Counted from the stretch's first letter, positions 27,490-42,999 are shown. The stretch: 64,000 nucleotides of DNA from Atherix ibis (GCA_958298945.1 OY282608.1:20933933-20997932); one strand, 5' to 3'. The notes: generated from the letters alone by a model not told the origin. Made by a program: numbers and translations.

Positions 27490-28424
27490 CTAACAAACCA
27501 ACAAGCCAACAAGCCAACAAACCAACAAACCAACAAAGCAACAAACCAACAAACCAACAAACCAACAAACCAGCAAGCCAACAAGCCAACAAACCAACAA
27601 ACCAACAAGCCAACAAGCCAACAAACCAACAAACCAACAAAGCAACAAACCAACAAACCAACAAACCAACAAACCAACAAACCAACAAGCCAACAAGCCA
27701 ACAAACCAACAAACCAACAAACCAACAAACCAAGTAACCAACAAGCCAACAAACCAACAAACCAACAAGCCAACAAGCCAACAAACCAACAAACCAACAA
27801 GCAAACAAACCAACAAACCAACAAGCCAACAAACCAACAAACCAACAAACCAAAAAACCAACAAACCAACAAACCAAAAAACCAACAAACCAAAAAACTA
27901 ACAAACCAACAAGCCAACAAGCCAACAAACCAACAAACTAACAAACCAACAAACGAACTAACCAACAAACTAACAAGCCAACAAGCCAACACACCAACAA
28001 ACCAACAAACCAACAAACCAACAAAGCAACAAACCAACAAACCAACGAACCAACAAACCAACAAACCAACAAGCCAACAAACAAACAAACTAACAAACCA
28101 AAAAACGAACTAACCAACAAACCAACAAGCCAACAAGCCAACAAACCAACAAACCAACAAACCAACAAACCAACAAACCAAGTAACCAAGTAACCAAAAG
28201 GCCAACCAGCCAACAAACCAACAAACCAACAAGCCAACAAACCAACAAACCAACAAACAAAAAACTAACAAACCAACAAACCAACAAACCACCAAACCAA
28301 CAAGCCAACAAGCCAACAAACCAACAAACCAACAAAGCAACAAACCAACAAACCAACAAACCAACAAACCAACAAGCCAACAAGCCAACAAGCCAACAAA
28401 CCAACAAACTAACAAACCAACAAA
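27490..28424. repeat. 1.75 kb higher-order array, copy 3 (truncated)
   Basis: Continues at offset 1743: AACTAACC at 27956 matches 26213, and the A-rich CAAAAA/CTAACAAA junction near 28260 matches 26517. The copy is cut short where a 248 bp local repeat begins. Confidence 0.82.
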
Positions 28425-28920
28425 CGAACTAACCAACAAACTAACAAGCCAACAAGCCAACACACCAACAAACCAACAAACCAACAAACCAACAAACTAA
28501 GTAACCAACAAGCCAACAAACCAACAAACCAACAAGCCAACAAACCAACAAACCAACAAACCAACAAACCAACAAGCCAACAAACCAACAAACAAATAAA
28601 CCAACAAACCAAAAAACTAACAAACCAACAAGCCAACAAGCCAACAAACCAACAAACTAACAAACCAACAAACGAACTAACCAACAAACTAACAAGCCAA
28701 CAAGCCAACACACCAACAAACCAACAAACCAACAAACCAACAAACTAAGTAACCAACAAGCCAACAAACCAACAAACCAACAAGCCAACAAACCAACAAA
28801 CCAACAAACCAACAAACCAACAAGCCAACAAACCAACAAACAAATAAACCAACAAACCAAAAAACCAACAAACCAACAAAAACCAACAAGCCAACAAACC
28901 AACAAACCAACAAACCAACA
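28425..28920. repeat. 248 bp tandem duplication
   Basis: CGAACTAACC at 28425 and 28673 (248 bp = 31 octamers) is followed in both places by the same series: a CTAACAAG unit, double G-type units, a CACACC variant, CTAAGTAACC and a CAAATAAA unit. The copies part where the first has CTAACAAA after an A-rich unit and the second has a 10-base unit. Confidence 0.75.
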
Positions 28921-31163
28921 AACAGAGTAACCAACAAGCCAACAAACCAACAAACCAACAAGCCAACAACCCAACAAACCAACAAACCAACAAGCCAACA
29001 AACCAACAAATCAACAAGCCAACAAACCAACAAACCAACAAACCAAAAAACCAACAAACCAACAAACCAAAAAACCAACAAACCAACAAACCAACAAACC
29101 AAGTAACCAACAAGCCAACAAACCAACAAACCAAAAACCAACAAGCCAACAAACCAACAAACCAACAAGCCAACAAACCAACAAACCAACAAACCAACAA
29201 ACCAACAAGCCAACAAACCAACACACCAACAAACCAGCAAGCCAACAAACCAACAAACCAACAAACCAAGTAACCAAAAAGCCAACAAACTAACAAAACA
29301 AGAAGCCAACAAGCCAACAAGCCAACAAACCAACAAACCAACAAGCCAACAAACCAACAAACCAACAAGCCAACAAACCAACAAACCAACAAACAAAAAA
29401 CTAACAAACCAACAAACCAACAAACCAACAAACCACCAAACCAACAAGCCAACAAACCAACAAACCAACAAACCAACAAACCAAGTAACCAAAAGGCCAA
29501 CCAGCCAACAAACCAACAAACCAACAAGCCAACAAACCAACAAACCAACAAACAAAAAACTAACAAACCAACAAACCAACAAACCAACAAACCACCAAAC
29601 CAACAAGCCAACAAGCCAACAAACCAACAAACCAACAAAGCAACAAACCAACAAACCAACAAACCAACAAACCAACAAGCCAACAAGCCAACAAACCAAC
29701 AAACCAACAAGCCAACAAGCCAACAAACCAACAAACCAACAAACCAACAAGCCAACAAGCCAACAAACCAACAAACTAACAAACCAACAAACGAACTAAC
29801 CAACAAACCAACAAGCCAACAAACCAACAAACCAACAAACCAACAAACCAACAAACCAAGTAACCAACAAGCCAACAAACCAACAAACCAACAAGCCAAC
29901 AAGCCAACAAGCCAACAAGCCAACAAACCAACAAACCAACAAAGCAACAAACCAACAAACCAACAAACCAACAAACCAACAAACCAACAAGCCAACAAGC
30001 CAACAAACCAACAAACTAACAAACCAACAAACGAACTAACCAACAAACCAACAAGCCAACAAGCCAACAAACCAACAAACCAACAAACCAACAAACCAAG
30101 TAACCAACAAGCCAACAAACCAACAAACCAACAAGCCAACAAGCCAACAAACCAACAAGCCAACAAACCAACAAACCAACAAACCAAAAAACCAACAAAC
30201 CAACAAACTAAAAAACCAACAAACCAAAAAACTAACAAACCAACAAGCCAACAAGTCAACAAACCAACAAACTAACAAACCAACAAACCAAAAAACCAAC
30301 AAACCAACAAACCAACAAACCAACAAACCAACAAACCAAGTAACCAACAAGCCAACAAACCAACAAACCAACAAGCCAACAAGCCAACAAACCAACAAGC
30401 CAACAAGCCAACAAACCAACAAACCAACAAACCAGCAAACCAACAAACCAAGTAACCAAAAAGCCAACAAACTAACAAACCAACAAGCCAACAAGCCAAC
30501 AAACCAACAAACAAACAAACCAGTAAGCCAACAAACCAACAAACAAATAAACCAACAAACCAACAAACCAACAAACCAACAAACCAACAAGCCAACAAAC
30601 CAACAAACTAACAAACCAAAAAACGAACTAACCAACAAACCAACAAGCCAACAAGCCAACAAACCAACAAACCAACAAACCAGCAAACCAACAAACCAAG
30701 TAACCAAAAAGCCAACAAACTAACAAACCAACAAGCCAACAAGCCAACAAACCAACAAACCAACAAACCAGTAAGCCAACAAACCAACAAACAAATAAAC
30801 CAACAAACCAACAAACCAACAAACCAACAAACCAAAAAACCAACAAACCAAAAAACTAACAAACCAACAAGCCAACAAGCCAACAAACCAACAAACTAAC
30901 AAACCAACAAACGAACTAACCAACAAACTAACAAGCCAACAAGCCAACACACCAACAAACCAACAAACCAACAAACCAACAAACTAAGTAACCAACAAGC
31001 CAACAAACCAACAAACCAACTAGCCAACAAACCAACAAACCAACAAACCAACAAACCAACAAGCCAACAAACCAACAAACAAATAAACCAACAAACCAAA
31101 AAACCAACAAACCAACAAAAACCAACAAGCCAACAAACCAACAAACCAACAAACCAACAAACA
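28921..31163. repeat. GAGTAACC-bounded higher-order unit (2239 bp)
   Basis: GAGTAACC landmarks lie at 28925 and 31164. The first ~650 bp after each (and after 25111 and 26854) carries the same series of A-rich CCAAAAAA units, a 7-base unit, a CACACC variant and an ACAAGAAG unit. The 29.7-30.8 kb part is filled with repeats of a CTAACAAA-CGAACTAA phrase. The 2239 bp interval is an enlarged form of the 1743 bp unit. Confidence 0.75.
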
Positions 31164-33208
31164 GAGTAACCAACAAGCCAACAAACCAACAAACCAACAA
31201 GCCAACAACCCAACAAACCAACAAACCAACAAGCCAACAAACCAACAAATCAACAAGCCAACAAACCAACAAACCAACAAACCAAAAAACCAACAAACCA
31301 ACAAACCAAAAAACCAACAAACCAACAAACCAACAAACCAAGTAACCAACAAACCAACAAACCAACAAACCAAAAACCAACAAGCCAACAAACCAACAAA
31401 CCAACAAGCCAACAAACCAACAAACCAACAAACCAACAAACCAACAAACCAACAAGCCAACAAACCAACACACCAACAAACCAACAAGCCAACAAACCAA
31501 CAAACCAAGTAACCAAAAAGCCAACAAACTAACAAAACAAGAAGCCAACAAGCCAACAAGCCAACAAACCAACAAACCAACAAGCCAACAAACCAACAAA
31601 CCAACAAGCCAACAAACCAACAAACCAACAAACAAAAAACTAACAAACCAACAAACCAACAAACCAACAAACCACCAAACCAACAAGCCAACAAACCAAC
31701 AAACCAACAATTCAAGTAACCAAAAGGCCAACAAACTAACAAACCAACAAGCCAACAAGCCAACAAACCAACAAACCAAGTAACCAAAAAGCCAACAAAC
31801 TAACAAACCAACAAGCCAACAAGCCAACAAACCAACAAACCAACAAAGCAACAAACCAACAAACCAACAAACCAACAAACCAACAAACCAACAAGCCAAC
31901 AAGCCAACAAACCAACAAACAAACAAGCCAACAAGCCAACAAACCAACAAACCAACAAAGCAACAACCCAACAAACCAACAAACCAACAAACCAACAAAC
32001 CAACAAACCAACAAGCCAACAAGCCAACAAACCAACGAACTAACAAACCAACAAACGAACTAACCAACAAACCAACAAGCCAACAAGCCAACAAACCAAC
32101 AAACCAACAAACCAAGTAACCAACAAGCCAACAAACCAACAAACCAACAAGCCAACAAGCCAACTAACCAACAAACCAACAAGCCAACAAACCAACAAAC
32201 CAACAAGCCAACAAGCCAACAAAATAACAAACCAACAAACCAACAAACCAAAAAACCAACAAACCAACAAACCAACAAACCAACTAACCAACAATCCAAC
32301 AAGCCAACAAAATAACAAACCAACAAACCAACAAACCAAGTAACTAAAAAGCCAACAAACTAACAAACCAACAAACCAACAAACCAACAAGCCAACAAGC
32401 CAACAAACCAACAAACCAACAAAGCAACAAACCAACAAACCAACAACCCAACAAACCAACAAACCAACAAGCCAACAAACCAACAAACTAACAAACCAAC
32501 AAACGAACTAACCAACAAACCAACAAGCCAACAAGCCAACAAACCAACAAACCAACAAACCAACAAACCAAGCAACCAAAAAGCCAACAAACTAACAAAC
32601 AAACAAGCCAACAAGCCAACAAACCAACAAACCAACAAACCAGCAAGCCAACAAACATACAAACAAATAAACCAATAAACCAATAAGCCAACAAACCAAC
32701 AAACCAACAAACCAAAAAACCAACAAACCAAAAAACCAACAAACCAACAAGCCAACAAGCCAACAAACCAACAAACTAACAAACCAACAAACCAACAAAC
32801 TAAGTAACCAACAAGCCAACAAACCAACAAACCACAAGCCAACAAACCAACAAACCAACAAACCAACAAACCAACAAACCAACAAACCAACAAACAAATA
32901 AACCAACAAACCAAAAAACCAACAAACCAACAAACCAACGAGCCAACAAACCAACAAACCAACAAACCATCAAACCAAGTAACCAACAAGCCAACAAGCC
33001 AACAAACCAACAAACCAACAAGCCAACAAGCCAACAAGCCAACAAACCAACAAGCCAACAAACCAACAAACCAACAAGCCAACAAACCAACAAACCAACA
33101 AACCAAAAAACCAACAAACCAACAAACCAACAAACCAACAAACCAACAAACCAACAAACCAACAAGCCAACAAACCAACAAACCAATAAACCAACAAACC
33201 AAGTAACC
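31164..33208. repeat. Mixed block: end of GAGTAACC family and start of AAATAAC family
   Basis: The first ~550 bp repeats the sequence after 28925. From about 31.7 kb the content matches 38.36-39.6 kb at an offset of about 6650 (GTAACTAAAA at 32340 and 38993, ACATAC variant at 32655 and 39308), and again 42.07-42.95 kb (GTAACTAAAA at 42703). An AATAAC landmark has its T at 32313. This is where the second half of the window's vocabulary first appears. Confidence 0.7.
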
Positions 33209-34834
33209 GAAAAGCCAACAACCTAACAAACCAACAAGCCAACAAGCCAACAAAGCAACAAGCCAACAAGCCAACAGACCAACAAACCAACAAACCAAGC
33301 AACCAAAAGGCCAACAAACTAACAAACCAACAAGCCAACAAGCCAACAAACCAACAAGCCAACAAACCAACAAACCAACAAACCAACAAACCAACAAACC
33401 AACATGCCAACAAACCAACAAACTAAGTAACCAACAAGCCAATAAACCAACAACCCAAAAAACCAACATGCCAACAAACCAACAAACTAAGTAACCAAAA
33501 AGCCAACAAACCAACAAACCAACAAGCCAACAAGCCAACAAACCAACAAACCAATAAACCAACAAGCCAACAAACCAACAAGCTAACAAACCAACAAACC
33601 AACAAGCCAACAAGCCAACAAACCAACAAACCGACAAACCAACAAGCCAACAAACCAACAAACCAACAAGCCAACAAGCCAACAAACCAACAAACCAACA
33701 AACCAACAAGCCAACAAGCCAACAAACCAACAAACCAACAAACCAACAAACCAACAAAGCAACAAGCCAACAAACCAACAAGCCAACAAACCAACAAACC
33801 AACAAACCAAGTAACCAAAAAGCCAACAAACTAACAAACCAACAAGCCAACAAGCCAACAAACCAACAAACCAACAAAGCAACAAACCAACAAACCAACA
33901 AACCAACAAACCAACAAACCAGCAAGCCAACAAGCCAACAAACCAACAAACCAACAAGCCAACAAGCCAACAAACCAACAAACCAACAAAGCAACAAACC
34001 AACAAACCAACAAACCAACAAACCAACAAACCAACAAGCCAACAAGCCAACAAACCAATAAACTAACAAACCAACAAACGAACTAACCAACAAACCAACA
34101 AGCCAACAAGCCAACAAACCAACAAACCAACAAACCAACAAACCAAGTAACCAACAAGCCAACAAACCAACAAACCAACAAGCCAACAAGCCAACAAACC
34201 AACAAACCAACAAGCAAACAAACCAACAAACCAACAAGCCATCAAACCAACAAACCAACAAACCAAAAAACCAACAAACCAACAAACCAACAAACCAACA
34301 AACCAAGTAACCAAAAAGCCAACAAACTAACAAACCAACAAGCCAACAAAACAACAAGCCAACAAGCCAACAAACCAACAAACCAACAAATCAACAAACC
34401 AACAAACCAACAAACCAACAAACCAACAAACCAACAAGCCAACAAACCAACAAACTAACAAACCAAAAAACGAACTAACCAACAAACCAACAAGCCAACA
34501 AGCCAACAAACCAACAAACCAACAAACCAACAAACCAAGTAACCAAAAAGCCAACAAACTAACAAACCAACAAGCCAACAAGCCAACAAACCAACAAACC
34601 AACAAACCAGTAAGCCAACAAACCCACAAACAAATAAACCAACAAACCAACAAACCAACAAACCAACAAACCAAAAAACCAACAAACCAAAAAACTAACA
34701 AACCAACAAGCCAACAAGCCAACAAACCAACAAACTAACAAACCAACAAACGAACTAACCAACAAACTAACAAGCCAACAAGCCAACACACCAACAAACC
34801 AACAAACCAACATGCCAACAAACCAACAAACTAA
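33209..34834. repeat. 1.34 kb tandem duplication, copy 1
   Basis: Contains the CCGAAAAG landmark (G at 33209), GCAACC at 33299 and twin GTAACC at 33427 and 33491. The sequence after 33491 is repeated after 34835 (offset 1344, falling to 1336 by about 34.06/35.40 kb). The first part also matches 44101-45200 at an offset of about 10892. Confidence 0.75.
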
Positions 34835-36166
34835 GTAACCAAAAAGCCAACAAACCAACAAACCAACAAGCCAACAAGCCAACAAACCAACAAACCAATA
34901 AACCAACAAGCCAACAAACCAACAAGCTAACAAACCAACAAACCAACAAGCCAACAAGCCAACAAACCAACAAACCGACAAACCAACAAGCCAACAAACC
35001 AACAAACCAACAAGCCAACAAACCAACAAACCAACAAACCAACAAACCAACAAGCCAACAAGCCAACAAACCAACAAACCAACAAACCAACAAAGCAACA
35101 AGCCAACAAACCAACAAGCCAACAAACCAACAAACCAACAAACCAAGTAACCAAAAAGCCAACAAACTAACAAACCAACAAGCCAACAAGCCAACAAACC
35201 AACAAACCAACAAAGCAACAAACCAACAAACCAACAAACCAACAAACCAACAAACCAGCAAGCCAACAAGCCAACAAACCAACAAACCAACAAGCCAACA
35301 AGCCAACAAACCAACAAACCAACAAAGCAACAAACCAACAAACCAACAAACCAACAAACCAACAAACCAACAAGCCAACAAGCCAACAAACCAACAAACT
35401 AACAAACCAACAAACGAACTAACCAACAAACCAACAAGCCAACAAGCCAACAAACCAACAAACCAACAAACCAACAAACCAAGTAACCAACAAGCCAACA
35501 AACCAACAAACCAACAAGCCAACAAGCCAACAAACCAACAAACCAACAAGCAAACAAACCAACAAACCAACAAGCCATCAAACCAACAAACCAACAAACC
35601 AAAAAACCAACAAACCAACAAACCAACAAACCAACTAACCAAGTAACCAAAAAGCCAACAAACTAACAAACCAACAAGCCAACAAAACAACAAGCCAACA
35701 AGCCAACAAACCAACAAACCAACAAATCAACAAACCAACAAACCAACAAACCAACAAACCAACAAACCAACAAGCCAACAAACCAACAAACTAACAAACC
35801 AAAAAACGAACTAACCAACAAACCAACAAGCCAACAAGCCAACAAACCAACAAACCAACAAACCAACAAACCAACAAACCATGTAACCAAAAAGCCAACA
35901 AACTAACAAACCAACAAGCCAACAAGCCAACAAACCAACAAACCAACAAACCAGTAAGCCAACAAACCCACAAACAAATAAACCAACAAACCAACAAACC
36001 AACAAACCAACAAACCAAAAAACCAACAAACCAAAAAACTAACAAACCAACAAGCCAACAAGCCAACAAACCAACAAACTAACAAACCAACAAACGAACT
36101 AACCAACAAACTAACAAGCCAACAAGCCAACACACCAACAAACCAACAAACCAACAAACCAACAAA
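34835..36166. repeat. 1.34 kb tandem duplication, copy 2
   Basis: Second copy of the block after 33491. It also contains, from about 35.66 kb, the segment repeated at 45.20-45.70 kb (offset 9540), including CCAGTAAG and CCCACAAAC variants near 35952-35970. Confidence 0.75.
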
Positions 36167-39100
36167 CTAAGTAACCAACAAGCCAACAAACCAACAAACC
36201 AACAAGCCAACAAGCCAACAAACCAACAAACCAACAAACCAACAAACCAACAAACCAACAAGCCAACAAACCAACAAACAAATAAACCAACAAACCAAAA
36301 AACCAACAAACCAACAAAAACCAACAAGCCAACAAACCAACAAACCAACAAACCAACAAACAGAGTAACCAACAAGCCAACAAACCAACAAACCAACAAG
36401 CCAACAACCCAACAAACCAACAAACCAACAAGCCAACAAACCAACAAATCAAGAAGCCAACAAACCAACAAACCAACAAACCAAAAAACCAACAAACCAA
36501 CAAACCAAAAAACCAACAAACCAACAAACCAACAAACCAAGTAACCAACTAGCCAACAAACCAACAAACCAAAAACCAACAAGCCAACAAACCAACAAAC
36601 CAACAAGCCAACAAACCAACAAACCAACAAACCAACAAACCAACAAGCCAACAAACCAACACACCAACAAACCAACAAGCCAACAAACCAACAAACCAAC
36701 AAACCAAGTAACCAAAAAGCCAACAAACTAACAAAACAAGAAGCCAACAAGCCAACAAGCCAACAAACCAACAAACCAACAAACCAACAAACCAACAAGC
36801 CAACAAACCAACAAACCAACAAACAAAAAACTAACAAACCAACAAACCAACAAACCAACAAACCACCAAACCAACAAGCCAACAAACCAACAAACCAACA
36901 AACCAAGTAACCAAAAGGCCAACAAACTAACAAACCAACAAGCCAACAAGCCAACAAACCAACAAACCAAGTAACCAAAAAGCCAACAAACTAACAAACC
37001 AACAAGCCAACAAGCCAACAAACCAACAAACCAACAAAGCAACAAACCAACAAACCAACAAACCAACAAACCAACAAGCCAACAAGCCAACAAACCAACA
37101 AACCAACAAGCCAACAAGCCAACAAACCAACAAACCAACAAAGCAACAACCCAACAAACCAACAAACCAACAAACCAACAAACCAACAAGCCAACAAGCC
37201 AACAAACCAACGAACTAACAAACCAACAAACAAACTAACCAACAAACCAACAAGCCAACAAGCCAACAAACCAACAAACCAACAAACCAAGTAACCAACA
37301 AGCCAACAAACCAACAAACCAACAAGCCAACAAGCCAACTAACCAACAAACCAACAAGCCAACAAACCAACAAACCAACAAGCCAACAAGCCAACAAACC
37401 AACAAACCAACAAACCAACAAACCAAAAAACCAACAAACCAACAAACCAACAAACCAACTAACCAACAATCCAACAAGCCAACAAAATAACAAACCAACA
37501 AACCAACAAACCAAGTAACCAAAAAGCCAACAAACTAACAAACCAACAAACCAACAAACCAACAAGCCAACAAGCCAACAAGCCAACAAACCAACAAACC
37601 AACAAACCAACAAACCAACAAACCAACAACCCAACAAACCAACAAACCAACAAGCCAACAAACCAACAAACTAACAAACCAACAAACGAACTAACCAACA
37701 AACCAACAATCCAACAAGCCAACAAACCAACAAACCAACAAACCAACAAACCAAGTAACCAAAAAGCCAACAAACTAACAAACAAACAAGCCAACAAGCC
37801 AACAAACCAACAAACCAACAAACCAGCAAGCCAACAAACATACAAACAAATAAACCAACAAACCAATAAGCCAACAAACCAACAAACCAACAAACCAAAA
37901 AACCAACAAACCAAAAAACCAACAAACCAACAAGCCAACAAGCCAACAAACCAACAAACTAACAAACCAACAAACCAACAAACTAAGTAACCAACAAGCC
38001 AACAAACCAACAAACCACAAGCCAAGAAACCAACAAACCAACAAACCATCAAACCAAGTAACCAACAAGCCAACAAACCAACAAACCAACAAGCCAACAA
38101 ACCAACACACCAACAAACCAACAAGCCAACAAACCAACAAACCAAGTAACCAAAAAGCCAACAAACTAACAAAACAAGAAGCCAACAAGCCAACAAGCCA
38201 ACAAACCAACAAACCAACAAGCCAACAAACCAACAAACCAACAAGCCAACAAACCAACAAACCAACAAACAAAAAACTAACAAACCAACAAACCAACAAA
38301 CCAACAAACCACCAAACCAACAAGCCAACAAACCAACAAACCAACAAACCAACAAACGAAGTAACCAAAAGGCCAACAAACTAACAAACCAACAAGCCAA
38401 CAAGCCAACAAACCAACAAACCAAGTAACCAAAAAGCCAACAAACTAACAAACCAACAAGCCAACAAGCCAACAAACCAACAAACCAACAAAGCAACAAA
38501 CCAACAAACCAACAAACCAACAAACCAACAAGCCAACAAGCCAACAAACCAACAAACCAACAAGCCAACAAGCCAACAAGCCAACAAACCAACAAACCAA
38601 CAAAGCAACAACCCAACAAACCAACAAACCAACAAACCAACAAACCAACAAACCAACAAGCCAACAAGCCAACAAACCAACGAACTAACAAACCAACAAA
38701 CGAACTAACCAACAAACCAACAAGCCAACAAGCGAACAAACCAACAAACCAACAAACCAAGTAACCAACAAGCCAACAAACCAACAAACCAACAAGCCAA
38801 CAAGCCAACTAACCAACAAACCAACAAGCCAACAAACCAACAAGCCAACAAACCAACAAACCAACAAGCCAACAAGCCAACAAACCAACAAACCAACAAA
38901 CCAACAAACCAAAAAACCAACAAACCAACAAACCAACTAACCAACAATCCAACAAGCCAACAAAATAACAAACAAACAAACCAACAAACCATGTAACTAA
39001 AAAGCCAACAAACTAACAAACCAACAAACCAACAAACCAACAAGCCAACAAGCCAACAAACCAACAAACCAACAAAGCAACAAACCAACAAACCAACAAC

Positions 39101-39764
39101 CCAACAAACCAACAAACCAACAAGCCAACAAACCAACAAACTAACAAACCAACAAACGAACTAACCAACAAACCAACAAGCCAACAAGCCAACAAACCAA
39201 CAAACCAACAAACCAACAAACCAAGCAACCAAAAAGCCAACAAACTAACAAACAAACAAGCCAACAAGCCAACAAACCAACAAACCAACAAACCAGCAAG
39301 CCAACAAACATACAAACAAATAAACCAATAAACCAATAAGCCAACAAACCAACAAACCAACAAACCAAAAAACCAACAAACCAAAAAACCAACAAAACCA
39401 ACAAGCCAACAAGCCAACAAACCAACAAACTAACAAACCAACAAACCAACAAACTAAGTAACCAACAAGCCAACAAACCAACAAACCACAAGCCAACAAA
39501 CCAACAAACCAACAAACCAACAAACCAACAAACCAACAAACCAACAAACAAATAAACCAACAAACCAAAAAACCAACAAACCAACAAACCAACAAGCCAA
39601 CAAACCAACAAACCAACAAACCATCAAACCAAGTAACCAACAAGCCAACAAACCAACAAACCAACAAGCCAACAAGCCAACAAGCCAACAAACCAACAAA
39701 CCAACAAGCCAACAAGCCAACAAACCAACAAACCAACAAACCAACAAACCAACAAACCAACAAA
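36167..39764. repeat. 3.6 kb higher-order unit, copy 1 (3598 bp)
   Basis: Landmarks repeat in the next copy: GAGTAACC 36363/39961 (offset 3598), AATAAC (T at 37488/41102, offset 3614), ACATAC 37838/41444 (3606), AATAAC 38966/42676 (3710). The rise to 3710 past 38 kb reflects insertion of about a dozen octamers in the second copy. A third, partial copy lies at 45.7-47.9 kb. Confidence 0.82.
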
Positions 39765-42700
39765 CTAAGTAACCAACAAGCCAACAAACCAACAAACCAA
39801 CAAGCCAACAAGCCAACAAACCAACAAACCAACAAACCAACAAACCAACAAACCAACAAGCCAACAAACCAACAAACAAATAAACCAACAAACCAAAAAA
39901 CCAACAAACCAACAAAAACCAACAAGCCAACAAACCAACAAACCAACAAACCAACAAACAGAGTAACCAACAAGCCAACAAACCAACAAACCAACAAGCC
40001 AACAACCCAACAAACCAACAAACCAACAAGCCAACAAACCAACAAATCAAGAAGCCAACAAACCAACAAACCAACAAACCAAAAAACCAACAAACCAACA
40101 AACCAAAAAACCAACAAACCAACAAACCAACAAACCAAGTAACCAACTAGCCAACAAACCAACAAACCAAAAACCAACAAGCCAACAAACCAACAAACCA
40201 ACAAGCCAACAAACCAACAAACCAACAAACCATCAAACCAACAAGCCAACAAACCAACACACCAACAAACCAACAAGCCAACAAACCAACAAACCAACAA
40301 ACCAAGTAACCAAAAAGCCAACAAACTAACAAAACAAGAAGCCAACAAGCCAACAAGCCAACAAACCAACAAACCAACAAGCCAACAAACCAACAAACCA
40401 ACAAGCCAACAAACCAACAAACCAACAAACAAAAAACTAACAAACCAACAAACCAACAAACCAACAAACCACCAAACCAACAAGCCAACAAACCAACAAA
40501 CCAACAAACCAACAAACCAAGTAACCAAAAGGCGAACAAACTAACAAACCAACAAGCCAACAAGCCAACAAACCAACAAACCAAGTAACCAAAAAGCCAA
40601 CAAACTAACAAACCAACAAGCCAACAAGCCAACAAACCAACAAACCAACAAAGCAACAAACCAACAAACCAACAAACCAACAAACCAACAAGCCAACAAG
40701 CCAACAAACCAACAAACCAACAAGCCAACAAGCCAACAAACCAACAAACCAACAAAGCAACAACCCAACAAACCAACAAACCAACAAACCAACAAACCAA
40801 CAAGCCAACAAGACAACAAACCAACGAACTAAAAAACCAACAAACGAACTAACCAACAAACCAACAAGCCAACAAGCCAACAAACCAACAAACCAACAAA
40901 CCAAGTAACCAACAAGCCAACAAACCAACAAACCAACAAGCCAACAAGCCAACTAACCAACAAACCAACAAGCCAACAAACCAACAAACCAACAAGCCAA
41001 CAAGCCAACAAACCAACAAACCAACAAACCAACAAACCAAAAAACCAACAAACCAACAAACCAACAAACCAACTAACCAACAATCCAACAAGCCAACAAA
41101 ATAACAAACCAACAAACCAACAAACCAAGTAACCAAAAAGCCAACAAACTAACAAACCAACAAACCAACAAACCAACAAGCCAACAAGCCAACAAACCAA
41201 CAAACCAACAAACCAACAAACCAACAAACCAACAACCCAACAAACCAACAAACCAACAAGTCAACAAACCAACAAACTAACAAACCAACAAACGAACTAA
41301 CCAACAAACCAACAAGCCAACAAGCCAACAAACCAACAAACCAACAAACCAACAAACCAAGTAACCAAAAAGCCAACAAACTAACAAACAAACAAGCCAA
41401 CAAGCCAACAAACCAACAAACCAACAAACCAGCAAGCCAACAAACATACAAACAAATAAACCAACAAACCAATAAGCCAACAAACCAACAAACCAACAAA
41501 CCAAAAAACCAACAAACCAAAAAACCAACAAACCAACAAGCCAACAAGCCAACAAACCAACAAACTAACAAACCAACAAACCAACAAACTAAGTAACCAA
41601 CAAGCCAACAAACCAACAAACCACAAGCCAAGAAACCAACAAACCAACAAACCAACAAGCCAACAAACCAACAAACAAATAAACCAACAAACCAAAAAAC
41701 CAACAAACCAACAAACCAACAAGCCAACAAACCAACAAACCAACAAACCATCAAACCAAGTAACCAACAAGCCAACAAACCAACAAACCAACAAGCCAAC
41801 AAACCAACACACCAACAAACCAACAAGCCAACAAACCAACAAACCAACAAACCAAGTAACCAAAAAGCCAACAAACTAACAAAACAAGAAGCCAACAAGC
41901 CAACAAGCCAACAAACCAACAAACCAACAAGCCAACAAACCAACAAACCAACAAGCCAACAAACTAACAAACCAACAAACAAAAAACTAACAAACCAACA
42001 AACCAACAAACCAACAAACCACCAAACCAACAAGCCAACAAACCAAGAAACCAACAAACCAACAAACGAAGTAACCAAAAGGCCAACAAACTAACAAACC
42101 AACAAGCCAACAAGCCAACAAACCAACAAACCAAGTAACCAAAAAGCCAACAAACTAACAAACCAACAAGCCAACAAGCCAACAAGCCAACAAACCAACA
42201 AACCAACAAAGCAACAAACCAACAAACCAACAAACCAACAAACCAACAAGCCAACAAGCCAACAAACCAACAAACCAACAAGCCAACAAGCCAACAAACC
42301 AACAAACCAACAAAGCAACAACCCAACAAACCAACAAACCAACAAACCAACAAACCAACAAACCAACAAGCCAACAAGCCAACAAACCAACGAACTAACA
42401 AACCAACAAACGAACTAACCAACAAACCAACAAGCCAACAAGCGAACAAACCAACAAACCAACAAACCAAGTAACCAACAAGCCAACAAACCAACAAACC
42501 AACAAGCCAACAAGCCAACTAACCAACAAACCAACAAGCCAACAAACCAACAAGCCAACAAACCAACAAACCAACAAGCCAACAAGCCAACAAACCAACA
42601 AACCAACAAACCAACAAACCAAAAAACCAACAAACCAACAAACCAACTAACCAACAATCCAACAAGCCAACAAAATAACAAACAAACAAACCAACAAACC

Positions 42701-42999
42701 AAGTAACTAAAAAGCCAACAAACTAACAAACCAACAAACCAACAAACCAACAAGCCAACAAGCCAACAAACCAACAAACCAACAAAGCAACAAACCAACA
42801 AACCAACAACCCAACAAACCAACAAACCAACAAGCCAACAAACCAACAAACTAACAAACCAACAAACGAACTAGCCAACAAACCAACAAGCCAACAAGCC
42901 AACAAACCAACAAACCAACAAACCAACAAACCAAGCAACCAAAAAGCCAACAAACTAACAAACAAATAAACCAACAAACCAAAAAACCAACAAACCAAC
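39765..42999. repeat. 3.6 kb higher-order unit, copy 2
   Basis: Carries the same landmark order as 36167-39764. It lacks the ACATAC segment that should follow 42.95 kb: after CTAACAAA near 42953 the sequence goes directly to CAAATAAA, whereas the copy at 39.24 kb has several additional units, including the ACATAC variant at 39308. Confidence 0.78.

Noticed and set aside
32360..34381. Longest open frame (673 codons, minus strand) and several hundred other minus-strand open frames rich in Leu, Val, Cys, Trp, Phe and Gly
   Set aside because: Canonical octamer array contains no stop codon in any minus-strand frame, so long frames arise automatically and overlap in all frames with the same peptide. 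The starts I checked are TTG (CAA on the plus strand), not ATG. Stops fall wherever CTAAC or ATCAA variants occur. There is no ribosome-binding site, codon bias or domain.
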